Positions 27,690 to 38,063 of a DNA stretch of 64,000 bases are shown one piece after another. The stretch spans positions 96,518,826 through 96,582,825 of the forward strand of contig NC_134093.1 in assembly GCF_000715075.1 (NCBI RefSeq). Reading direction: 5' to 3'. The notes beneath the pieces were generated by a model. That model worked only from the letters and a program-made list of their open reading frames with translations, was not told where the DNA came from and searched no databases. This DNA comes from Nicotiana tabacum (lineage: Eukaryota; Streptophyta; Magnoliopsida; Solanales; Solanaceae). Both the position numbers and the translations under genes were made by a program. Within the stretch, counting starts at the first letter, position 1. Every line of letters begins with the position of its first letter.

Positions 27690-28455
27690 TTAACCCCGAG
27701 AAGTGCGTGTTCGGGGTCAGCTCCAGCAAGTTTTAGGTTTTCTGGTATCACAAAGGGGAATTGAGGTAAACCCCGACAAGATCAAAGCCATCGAAGACAT
27801 CCCGGACCAGTTATCAAGCGTGAAAGAAGTTCAAAGGCTCATAGGGAGATTGGCCGCTTTAAGCAGGTTTATTTCCTGGTCATCAGAGAAATGCCACCAT
27901 TTCTTCATGCTGCTCCAAAATAAAAACAACTTCGAATGGACCTTGGAATGCCGACAGGCTTTGAGAGAATAATAAAGGTACTTGTTAAGCCATCCATTAC
28001 TGTTAAAATTGGATGAAGGCAAAACAGTGTTATTCTACCTCACAGTCTCAAAAGTGGCGTTAAGTGTTGTTTTATTCCGTGAGGATGAAGGTACGCAATA
28101 TCTCATTTATTATGTTAGCAAAATTTTAACGGGAGCAGAAACTCACCACCCGCATTTGGAGAAGTTGGCCTTAGATCTCATAGTTGCCGCTCGGAAGCTG
28201 AGGCCTTACTTCCAATGTCATCTGATAGCTGTGGTGACCACCTTTCCCCTGCGAAACATCCTTCACAAACCCGAACTCTTGGGTAGATTGGCCAAATGGG
28301 CCGTCAAAAAGAGTGAACTCGATATAGAACATAAACCAAGGATTGCGATTAAGTCGCAAATTTTGGCCGAATTTGTGGCCGATTTCAGTCGAGGACTGCT
28401 TCCTCTAGCAACCAAAGAGGCAATAATGGTGTCAGAATCGACATCAGGAGTTTGG
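27690..28455 (+). pseudogene. Tat RT thumb and first RNase H (partial)
   Basis: Resumes at the RT connection (NPEKCVFGVSS, IEVNPDKIKAIEDIP, VQRLIGRLAALSRFIS), then gypsy RNase H (EDEGTQYLIYYVSKIL, HHPHLEKLALDLIVAARKLR). Stops occur near 27970. The palm with its catalytic Asp residues is absent because of the upstream replacement. Confidence 0.82.
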
Positions 28456-28860
28456 ACCTTATTTACAGATGGGGCCTCTAACGTAAAGGGATCCGGGCTT
28501 GGCATGGTATTAACCACCCCCTCGGGCGAAATCCTAGGGTAAGCCATCAGAATGGTCCCTTTAAATAACAATTAAGCAGAGTGTGGCTTTGATTGCAGGA
28601 CTCGAACTGGCCCGGGGACTAGATTTTGAGGTCATAGAAATCATATGCGACTCCCAGCTGGTGGTAAATCAGGTTTACGGGATCTTCGAAACCAAAGAGG
28701 AGCGCATGCAACAGTATGTAGTGAAGATCCAGGCTCTGCTGGCTCGATTTTGGGAGTGGTTGATTATTCATATCCTGAGGGAAGAGAATGCAGAAGTGGA
28801 TGCACTGGCTAACCTCGGTTCATCGACGAAAATGAAGGGATCAGATTATTGGATAGTAGT
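28456..28860 (+). pseudogene. Tat archaeal-type second RNase H (aRNH)
   Basis: A second RNase H domain: LFTDGASNVKGSGLGMVL with the first catalytic Asp (28468-28470), an AE motif near 28575 after a frameshift, EIICDSQLVVNQV with another Asp, and ENAEVDALANLGS with the last. One stop (28540-28542) and a frameshift break it. Dual RNase H is characteristic of Tat/Ogre elements. Confidence 0.8.
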
Positions 28861-29099
28861 ACAACTCATGCACTCGGTCTTGGACGCAGATAGCTACTAT
28901 AAGGTAAATATGACTAATTTTGCCTGGACTAGAGGAATGAGATCATCGATTATATCGAACACGGGAAGTTGCCCGAAGACTCCAAGGCATCCCGGGCATT
29001 GCGCGCCAAAGCATCATGATATAGCTTTTAAGGAGGTCAACTGTACAAGAAATCTTTCCAAGGCCTGCTGGCCCGATGCTTTAGAGCGTCCGAAGCTAA

Positions 29100-30177
29100 T
29101 TATGTTATGCGAGAAGTCCTCGAAAGGATATGTGGAAAATCATTCGGGTACAGATTCCTTAGTACTGAAACTGGTAAGGGTAGGATATTATTGACCCTGA
29201 ATGGAACAAGATGCCAAAGCCTTCATGCAAAAATGCGATAAGTGTCAACGCTACGCACCGTTGGTACATCAACCAACAGAACCATTACATTCAGTTCTGT
29301 CTCTATGGCCGTTCATGAAGTGGGGAATGGATATCGGCAGACCACTGCCACCGACCCCTGGTAAGGTAAGGATTCTTTTAAGTTTAACTGACTATTTTTC
29401 TAAGTGGGTTGAAGCAGGACCTTATCAGAAAATCGGCGAGCGTGAAGTAGTGGATTTCTTGTGGGAGAACATAATTTGCAGATTTGGGATACCAAAAGAG
29501 ATAGCCTACGATAACGGGCCACAGTTTATAGGCGCAAATATCACAAAGTTCCTTGAAGATTTGAAAATCAAGAGAATCACATCTTCACCCTATCATCCGA
29601 GTGCAAATGGCCAGGCGGAATCAACGAACAAAGTGATTATACAAAATCTCAAGAAAAGGTTGGAAACGGCTAAAGGTAAATGGCCTGAGGAACTACTTGA
29701 AGTATTATGAGCGTACAGAACAACGGCCAAATCGGGCAAAGGAGAAACTCTTTTTTCCCTCGTGTATGGAGTAGAAGACCTAATCCCGGTGGAAGTAGGA
29801 GAGCCTACCTTGATATATTTTCAAGCGAGTGAAGAGACGAACAACAAAGCGATGTTAGTCAGCTTGGAGCTACTCGATGGGCGCAGGGACTTGGCACATA
29901 TAAGAATGGCAGCCCAGAAGCAGAGAATAGAAGTATATTATAATCGAAGAGTCAACCTCCGTTATTTTAAAGTGGGCGACTTGGTTCATAGGAAAGTAAC
30001 TAAAAATACTAGGGAACTCAATGTAGGGAAGCTAGGTCCAACCTGGGAAGCCCTTACCGGGTTTCAGCTGTCACCGGGAAAGGCTCATACGAGTTGGAAA
30101 ATCAAGATGGAGAAAAGTTGCCAAGAAACTAGAATGTGGCACATCTCAAGAGATATTATTGCGGACAAACATCACTG
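29100..30177 (+). pseudogene. Tat integrase (degenerate)
   Basis: The zinc-binding part is partly visible (HSGTDSLVLKLVRVGYY, then CDKCQRYAPL after a frame break). The core keeps Asp at 29330-29332 (GMDIGRP), Asp at 29510-29512 (YDNGPQF) and Glu at 29618-29620 (GQAESTN), spaced D-35-E. A TGA at 29707-29710 interrupts it, and the C-terminal part (NRRVNLRYFKVGDLVHRKV) continues to 30175. There is no chromodomain, as expected for Tat. Confidence 0.85.
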
Positions 30178-31330
30178 AAAGTATGTGCTGTACTCTTTTT
30201 TCCTTCGTCTATGTTTTATCCCAATTCGGTTTTTCTGGCAAGGTTTTTCACGAGGCAGCAACGAAAATCATACTACGAAGAAGGTTTCAACAGCAGCAAT
30301 AAGACCTTTAATAGCAAGGCACACAAGCGAAGAACTACTCCGAAGCGGTTAGACAATATTTGGCTTGATAGCAAAATTCTCACCGGGAAAGTTAGTTTGA
30401 TCTCTAATAAAGGTTACCCAACCGTTCACAAGTGCAAACCACTAGAGGATTGTTAGATAGTCTTTTGCTCGATAGCACAAATTCCTAAGGGGAAGCAAAG
30501 TTTGTTACCAAGCCGAAGATTGTCTAGCAATTTATTAGTGGGATCCTCGAAGGTGCAAAATTTCCAGTGTTCCAATTCGCATTCTTCACATCAGAACATT
30601 GGGGGGGGGGGAATGATATGAGGATACGACAACAATGACTACCACAATGACCGAAGCACAAAAATCGGGAACATAGTTATATCATCGGGATCGGGGATTG
30701 CGCGGCCAGCCCCGTAAAAATAAGTTGTACAAGTTAGCCACAAGAAATGGCAATTTCATTTTAGCATAACGAATACTTATGTATTTTTTGAAAAAGGAAG
30801 GAATAAAGTAAAGTCCTTTTATTTTTTATCTTGTTTCTTGTCTAATCGATGAATTGATTTTATCATTTGAAAGTTAAACAAGTACTTTAAATGCTAGTGT
30901 CGTAATGAACATGAGACGTCCTCTTCAAGAGCACCGTAAACATAAGAGGGTCATCTCTTATAAAAACCCTCACGATAAAGGATTGATTTCGGAAGAACTT
31001 GTGCTCGAAATCCAAATGCTTTCGGGGGAAAATACACCCAAGGCCTTACATAATAAGACGCAAATAGTAAAACTTACGCAGAGCACTTAAGCAAAAAATA
31101 ATGCAAAGATTAATAACTTGCATAAATGTTCAAAAAGAAAACTCATGAAATAGTTGATCAAAAGATGTCTTTATTCACAATAAATGTGCCGAAGCGACAC
31201 AGATACAAAATTTGGAAAAAGAAATAAAAAGCTAAACTGTTGCAGCTCCAGAACCCGGAGGAAGAGAAGTGTCTGCGCCCCCAGGGGAAGTGGGTAAATC
31301 CGCTGATGGCTCAATATCTTGGCCCTCATC
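30178..31330. other. Tat 3' non-coding region with an 11-G tract
   Basis: No coding domain on either strand. A run of 11 G at 30601-30611 followed by AATGATATG resembles an extra internal polypurine tract. The rest is AT-rich. Confidence 0.55.
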
Positions 31331-31333
31331 AGT

Positions 31334-34022
31334 TTAGTCTTCAACATCTTCGCCTTCCATTTCCTCTTTAGTTCCCAAAGTTTCGAAACTAGAACCGGAA
31401 GAACCGAAAGCGTTAGGCCCTGTCAATATCCCCCTTTTAGTAGCTGACTCAAGCTCACGGGCTTTAGCAATTTCGGCATCAAAATCAATAATACTTGCTT
31501 TAGCCTCTTCTAAGGTTTTTCTCCTCATATTGTACATAACATAAGTTTTTTCAACAATGAGGGAAGTCGTTCGGCGCTTAAGTTCTTCTTCGAGTTGGGT
31601 AACCTCGGTAGAAAGGTTTTTCTAAGCGGATCTAACGGATTTAAGGCTAACATCGAGGTCACGAATAGTTGAGATAAAAATCCTATTATGCTCAATAGTC
31701 TAGCTAATAAGTATTCAAAATTCTCACTTATCACCCCGCAGCAGCAAGCTCTTCAGTTTTGGAGTTCAAGGCTGCCTCTAAGTTAGTCAATATTTCAGCG
31801 GATGCAACCTCGCTATCGGTTGCAGCAAGAACGACATTGTGGACTTCAGCCCATTTAGCCTTGGCTTCATCAAATTGAACCCTCAGCAGACCATTCTCTT
31901 GGTTAAGGGTTTCTACTTCTTGCTTGCTTTGCTGCAAACGAGTCTCCAACACAACGGCCTCAACAACTTTGGCTTCCAATTCGGAGAGGCGGGCAGCAGT
32001 TTGCTCCCGTTCGGCCAAAAGTTGATCCGTGCAGAGGTAAGTTCTTCCTTTTCCTGAATCAACCTCTAGAGGCTCTCGGATGCAAGGAAATTGGCTTACA
32101 AAACAAGAAAGACAAACTCAGGATATTTTCTATCAAAGACAGATGAAATGGCAAAAGAAGTGAATGTACCGTTGCGGCATTGTGCATGGCATTGTTCAAC
32201 AAGCACTCTTCCGAGAGAGCCTGTATCTTTTTCCGGTCTTTTTATGAAGCCAAAGGCTTCATATATTTAGCAAGATCCACCGGTCAGGATAGCAAATTAC
32301 ATCCGGTTGACACCGAGAGAGTAACGCTCCTCCTCCTTTGTGGATCTTCTGGGGGGAGCATAGTTTTGCTTCAAATTCCCATGAACTGGGGACTGGGGGA
32401 GAAGAACACCCTCTTCTCCAGCAGATGTGGCTAGTAGGGATGATGTAGCAGTTGTTGGTAGAAGAGTTGGTAAAGGTGGAGATGAAGATGATAGTGTGGC
32501 AGGATTAGAATCAGTTGCGACAAATACAATGCTGGTAGTTGGTTGCTCGTCAACCGAAGACGGAAAAGACCCGGTACTCAACCCCAAAATACCGAGCACA
32601 ACGACTAGGATCTGAAAGTGGGATTTGGCATTTTCCACCAATTCATACTCCCCCTAGAGCGTCGAGACATCATCCTCAATTGGTGTAACTAACTCAACAG
32701 ATTGAGCGGCCTGTTGAGTTGAGGAAGATCGTCGTCTTCTATGTAGAGAAGATTCCTCCTCGATATCTTATCCATCATCATCAATCAACACGGTATCTAT
32801 GACCGGCCTGGGTGGAGGGCTCGTCACCACGACATCCGGAGATGACTCAAGAGCAGCATTCCTCTCTCTCTTATTCTTCCCCCCGATCACGGAGAAACGC
32901 CTTCTTTTTGGTTGCTTGTTCTCCAGTCGGGGAGTTCGAGAAGAAGCACTTGCACCAGATGCAGGCCCGAAGATGCCTGTCTGTGAAAAAGCTTTTTGTA
33001 GCATCCGCACCGCATTATCGAGATCAGCCAAAATGTCTTATTCGGGGACGACAACCGAGCCCTGGGGTAGACCTATATTCAGCATGAGAGAGGAATTATA
33101 TAATTTTCTCATAAGAAAAGGTAAGGATGTGATGAGTTAAACTTACCATGATTTTTGGCCTTCCATCCATATTTCAGGGACAACTCTTTTTATGAACGGG
33201 TTTCGGGTGTAGTAACGTCCAAAATTTTCTGAACCCATCGGTCCAAGACCTCAACCCTAGGGGGAACCCACCGAGTCGCTGAGGCAGGTAAAGAAAAAGA
33301 AGTTAATAATGACGAGGAAAGGATCCTTAACAAGGAAAGGAACAGATTGTATACTTATGTGTACGGTTCCACATTTTCGGAAAGGAAGGAGCCGAGGTGG
33401 GGATGATGTTACTGGTGGCAACTGAAACAAACAGTTCCATCCACCCACGGTTGTTATCATCATCCATGCTAGATAGCAATGCATGGTGGCCCCGCTTGCT
33501 AAAATTAACCATTCCCCCACGGAGATCTTGGGGGAATAAAGGTTCATCACATGAGCTAAAGTTAGCTCCTCTCCCATTTCCTGATATAGACATCGAAGGC
33601 AAGAAATCGTCCTCTACACGGAAGGACTCACCTGTGCCAAACACACTTGATAGCAGAGGCAAAACTCCTCAATGAAGGAGTCAAGCTCTCCACTCAGAGA
33701 AAATGTCTACAAAGTAAAGGGATATATATAGAAGTACGTAAAACCCTTCTGGGTAAGGTTACACGCTCTGCCAGATCGGGAGCGATAATATCTAGGTCCT
33801 GGCAATGATAGTATTCCATCACAGCAGGAATGCTGGAAGGGCGGATGGAAGAAAGATACCTGCTAACGGCCTATGTACGGGGGTTAGTAGAAGGAAATTT
33901 CTCCTCAAAGTCTTTTGTTGTAACAAGACTTTTAGGGATGATGGTGCTCATTGTTAGAGGAGTAGTATACTCGCTTTGTTCTTGTTCTTGTAGGAACTGG
34001 TATTCTTTGAAGAAGAAGCCAT
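31334..34022 (-). pseudogene. Antisense ORF of the Tat element (degenerate)
   Basis: On the minus strand, opposite to gag-pol, a coding-like region runs from a start at 34022 (MASSSKNTSS) through PLTMSTIIPKSLVTTKDFEE, IAPDLAERVTLP and GGMVNFSKRGHHALLSSMDD. It then passes a basic segment (ENKQPKRRRFSVIGGKNKR, about 32900-32950) and a Glu/Ala-rich coiled coil (32018-31731), and ends in an acidic tail (EEMEGEDVED) at 31334. Frames change several times. Antisense ORFs between pol and the 3' LTR are known in some Tat elements; the function is unknown. From memory, the N-terminal part resembles uncharacterised Solanaceae proteins. Confidence 0.65.
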
Positions 34023-34380
34023 TATATGTTATGGAAGAAGGAAAAGAAATTTTCATTTGAAAAGAGTTAAAGAAAAGTTGAAGAAAAAAATACCAGTTGA
34101 ATGAAGGAAGTTTGAGAGAGTTTGGAGAATTATGGGGTATGCATGAAGGAGGTTGATATGTATAAGTAAATATTTAGGCGACTAAGTTCATGGCCATGAT
34201 TACCTTGATAACCGACAAAGGTTACGCTGAATCGTGGGATGACGCGTGTTCGGGGCATTAAAGACGGAGAGACGTGAGTCTAATCAACCGTCAGAATCTT
34301 TTCAGAGGGCATCAGGTAATTCCCACCAAAAAGAATATTTCTACCAACTTTCCGATGACACAAGGTTATGTCATCAGAAA

Positions 34381-34394
34381 GCAGGGGGACTATC
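34381..34394 (+). other. Tat element polypurine tract region
   Basis: gcagggggactatc directly precedes the 3' LTR. It is purine-rich but interrupted, so its precise limits are uncertain. Confidence 0.5.
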
Positions 34395-34976
34395 TGTATA
34401 GGGTAAAATATGTTATGCCAAGTGGTCACATAAGAGAATGATGCGTGGAGCCGAGTGCAGAGGATAGGTAGCACCGAAGACAACTATTCCGCTTGCCACT
34501 AGAAAGAATAACACTCATGAAGATGCAATAAATACCCTCCGCCTGGTAGCATTTAGTGTGGAATATTTCACAATATTTAGTGCAATGCCTGTTACAGTGA
34601 ATTTGTCATTTATGCTCATCGTTACACCTTCTTCAATGGCCCTCATGATTGACATTAAAGAAGGGCATGATCCTAGGACCTTGTTTCCCTAGGTTCAGCT
34701 ATAAATAGTAGGCTCTGTTATCATTGTAAAGGACACAAATTTTCTAGCAAACTTATCAATCCAAAGCTCTATATAATTTTATCTTCTTATTTCCTTGATT
34801 TCATAGTTGTTGTGCCCGGAAGTCTTGGTCCCGGAATTATTGTTCCTATTATTTTGTCTTCATTTCAAGGCTAAGTATTGCGTATTTCATCAATTATTTT
34901 ATTATTTCAGGATCAAATTAATTCTCTTGTTTAGAAACCACGTATAAATTCAACTGTACCATTTTACGGGCAAACA
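34395..34976 (+). repeat. Tat element 3' LTR
   Basis: Direct repeat of 22291-22879 (TGTATAGGG...GGGCAAACA) with scattered substitutions and small indels. TATA at 34700-34707. Confidence 0.9.
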
Positions 34977-35315
34977 CCTACTTAATTAATGTCATTAATA
35001 TACACTTCTTTGTACATTACTCTCAAATTTTCAAATGTATGCCCTATCATTATCGTTTTCAAATGTTTTAACATTCAATATTGATAAGGAATAAAACAAA
35101 TATGACAGAAAAGAGAGGGGAGATCACATTAATAATTAGTATGATAATGTAAGACCGAAAAGAAATGTATTAGAGCTTAAGTTATATATATTCATTGAGG
35201 TTTAAAAAATAATAGGTCATTTACAAGGTAATTATAGATAAATCTGTATGATAGACATTAATTAAGAAATTGGTAAAACTAATATAAAATATTACTTTAT
35301 TAATTGATAGAACTT
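34977..35315. other. AT-rich spacer
   Basis: Nothing recognisable; AT-rich and without open frames of note. Confidence 0.5.
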
Positions 35316-35620
35316 AAGTGGGCGTTTGGACATAAGAATGGTAAAATTTCGGGAAAAAATAAAAATAAAAAATCAAGTGAAAATGGTATTTAAAAATTAG
35401 AGTTGTGTTTGGATATGAATATAATTTTGGGTTGTTTTTTGAATTTTTGTGAGTGATCTAAAGTGAATTTTGAAAAATAGCTTTTTGGAGTTTTTCAAAC
35501 TTTCGAAAAATTTTGAAACTCATTTCAAGTGAAAATCGAAAATTTCATAGCCAAACACTGATTTTGAAAAAATGTAAAAATAATTCAAAAAAAGAATCTT
35601 TTTTATGGCCAAACGGGCCC
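35316..35620. mobile_element. MITE with GGGC-GTTTGG termini
   Basis: Left end GTGGGCGTTTGGACATAAG, right end TTATGGCCAAACGGGCCC, an imperfect inverted repeat of about 18 bp. The flanking taa on both sides would fit a 3-bp Harbinger-type duplication, with low certainty. The same family recurs at 63265-63592. Confidence 0.65.
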
Positions 35621-35684
35621 TAAATAATGCTTTTTCGGATGGTCTCTTCTCTCTCAGCGCAGTTTAACTAACGTACGCCTAGCC

Positions 35685-37110
35685 ATGGGAAAGAGAGCTC
35701 GAAATCCATCTCAGAAAGCACTAATGGAACAAGAGGATATGGTAAAAGGCATTGCTCAACGTGGATTGAAAGGAATACAAGGTTCTCATGGAGAGCAAAC
35801 GAAGAAAACCAGCGGAGAGGAAGGATCCAATGGAACAGCAAACCTAAAATTTCCAAAAGCGAAGGAAGCTCGGAGCATTCCTCCACAACTCACTGCGACG
35901 GCATCAACTTCTACGATTGGAGGAAACAGTCCTAGAAAAATGATGGTAATTCAGGTGTTCCTACATCTTTGGGGGAAGACCAAATTAAAGCTGGAATTGT
36001 GGGAAAAGGCCAAAGATTGCGTCTATGGAATGCGCTTATGCAAACTACATATTATAAGGGGAAGAGCTCATTTTCGATTGTTGGAAGGAAGTCCAGGGCT
36101 GATGAAGTAGAGGAGGAATTGCAGTCTCTACCCCTAAAAGAGTCCATGTGGGATAAATTTGACATTACAAAGATCAACAACGTCGGATTCAAATTAGATC
36201 ATGTTGCTCATGTTGTGCATGGTGAGTCTTCTATTACTGCAATTGAGTTAGAGGACATTACTTCAGAAATTGAGTACTGGAATACAACTGTTGTGTGCTA
36301 TGTGTTGGGAGCTCACCCCCATTTGTAGTGATCAATGATTACATTCAAAGGTTGTAAACTAAACATGGTATAAGTCAAATTGCGATGCTTAAAAATGGTA
36401 TTATTTTGATAAGATTCGAAACAGAATGAAGTATTACAGGGGAATATTTTCCATTTTAACAATAAGCTTTTTATTATCAAAGCATGAACCCTGACACGGA
36501 GTTTTCAAAGAAAGAAATACTACCTCCGTTCCAGTTTATGTGAACCTATTTCCTTTTTGGTCCGTTCAAAAAAGAATGGTCCCTTTCTAAATTTGAAAAT
36601 AATTTTGTTTAAACTTATAATTCTACCCTTAATGAGAAGCTTTTATAACCACGCAAATACTCTGGGGCCCTTTTTGAATTATTTAGAACTACAAATTCCA
36701 AATTTTTTTATTTTTTCTTAAACTCCGTGCCCAGTCAAACAGGTTCACATAAATTGGAACGGAGGAAATACAAACAATACCCATATGAATCAAACTACTA
36801 GGGCTAGATTTAAAGTATTGGAGTCCTAAGGGATTGAGCAAGATAGGTAGTTTAGTTGAGAAACCACTTATGGTAAACCAAAATACATAAAAGAAAATTG
36901 GCCTGAATTTTGCTAGGCTTCTCGTGGAGGTTGGTATGGATACTAAATTGCCTTACAGTGTACTCTTTCGAAATGAAAGGGTCACATGATTGAGCAGAAG
37001 CACAACTTGGAGACCTATCTTATGTAAATTCTGCCACCAATATGGGCATGACGTTATAGACTGTAGGAAGAAAATGAAAGAAAGGGCCAGAAGTTAGAGG
37101 AGAAGCATAA
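35685..37110 (+). pseudogene. LINE ORF1 (RNA-binding protein, degenerate)
   Basis: Start MGKRARNPSQ at 35685. The frame shifts near 35960 to a block with LRLWNALMQTTYYKGKSSFS and continues to a stop at 36326. It then resumes beyond the Stowaway insertion (36520-36768) with LKYWSPKGLSKIGSLV and LNFARLLVEVGMDT. A CCHC zinc knuckle, CKFCHQYGHDVIDC, lies at 37023-37064. ORF1 proteins bind the LINE RNA; this one is broken by frameshifts and the MITE. Confidence 0.8.
36520..36768. mobile_element. Stowaway MITE in LINE ORF1
   Basis: 249 bp with termini CTACCTCCGTTCCAGTTTAT and ATAAATTGGAACGGAGGAAA, long inverted repeats of the Stowaway (Tc1/mariner) type, and TA target duplication (36518-36519, 36769-36770). 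Confidence 0.9.
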
Positions 37111-37407
37111 TGGGGATCCAACATAGTAGCAAACTACATGTGGTACTAAGACACTACAGGAGAAGCAGGGGGCTGTGAAAGCATAAGCTAGTAATCTAAA
37201 AGAAGGCAAGGAATAGGAAGGGAAAAATAAGGAGATTGGACCTCAATCTACTGATTGGGTCACTCCTGTGAGAGTAGTGAGACATCAAACTAAAGAGCAG
37301 CAACAAATGGAAGGAAACAATCCCTTTCAAGAGCTCCAAAGGACTGGCAGTGGTTCAAGTAAAGGCCAAGAGGGTAATGAGGGTGGTCAACCTATTCCAA
37401 TTCAAGG

Positions 37408-38063
37408 AATGGTTAGGTTACTCTGCTGGAATATGAGGGGGCTTAATGCCCCAAATAAGCGAGAGAGGCTAAACTACTCTGCAAAAATGAGGATGTAGGA
37501 TTAGTAGGATTGCTGGAAACCAAAATAAAGAGAAACAAGGTTGAAGAAATTAAAAAAAAAATATTTGAAGGGTGGAAGTATATAACTAACCTAGAAGCAC
37601 ACTATAATGGTAGAGTGTTGATTGTTTGGAGGCCATACTATTATAGGGTAGTACGTGTTAATGTTGATACAGAAATAGTCACTTGTGAGGTGTTTCATAT
37701 TTCTTCACATGTAACTTGTATGATGTCTTTTGTATATGCTTTCAATACAAAAGAAGAAAGGAGAACTCTATCGGAAGAGATAATAGCACAAAGCACCACG
37801 AGCACAATGGCTGGGCTTGTGGTTGGTGACTTCAACTCAATATTAAGTAGTGAAGATAGAATGGTGGGAACCCAGTCACTTGGTCAGAGGTTGTAGACTT
37901 CAAAAGCTGCATAGATAAGTGTGGTTTGATGGAGTTAGCTCACAATGGCCAAACATTTACCTAGAATAATAAAGGGGAAGGTCAAAGAATATACTCAAAA
38001 ATAGACTGGATGTTTATCAATAATGAGTGGCTACAAAGTATGCCTACATGTAAAGTTGTATAT
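37408..38063 (+). pseudogene. LINE ORF2 endonuclease domain (degenerate)
   Basis: Motifs of the apurinic-like endonuclease occur in order: RLLCWNMRGLN (near 37410), GLLETKIKRNK (37505), VVGDFNSIL (about 37825) and SKIDWMFINNEWL (about 37995). A frameshift near 37485 and stops near 37894 break it. The frame is cut at 38063 by the Tekay element and resumes at 47784. It would nick target DNA to start reverse transcription. Confidence 0.85.
38017..38063 (+). repeat. 47-bp LINE segment, copy 1 (left of Tekay)
   Basis: Native LINE ORF2 sequence flanking the Tekay insertion, ending in the TSD tatat. It is repeated at 44900-44946 with two mismatches. Confidence 0.9.

Larger units (their letters stand above)
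22291..34976 (+). mobile_element. Gypsy retrotransposon, Tat lineage, decayed
   Basis: Two LTRs of about 589 and 582 bp (TGTATA...CAAACA) enclose gag-pro, a partial RT, RNase H, an archaeal-type second RNase H and integrase, then a long 3' region with an antisense ORF. The TGGCGCC-type PBS and dual RNase H are Tat-lineage hallmarks. The RT core is missing and replaced by a foreign LTR fragment (25316-27689). The flanks ccggc and cctac do not make a clear TSD. Confidence 0.88.
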
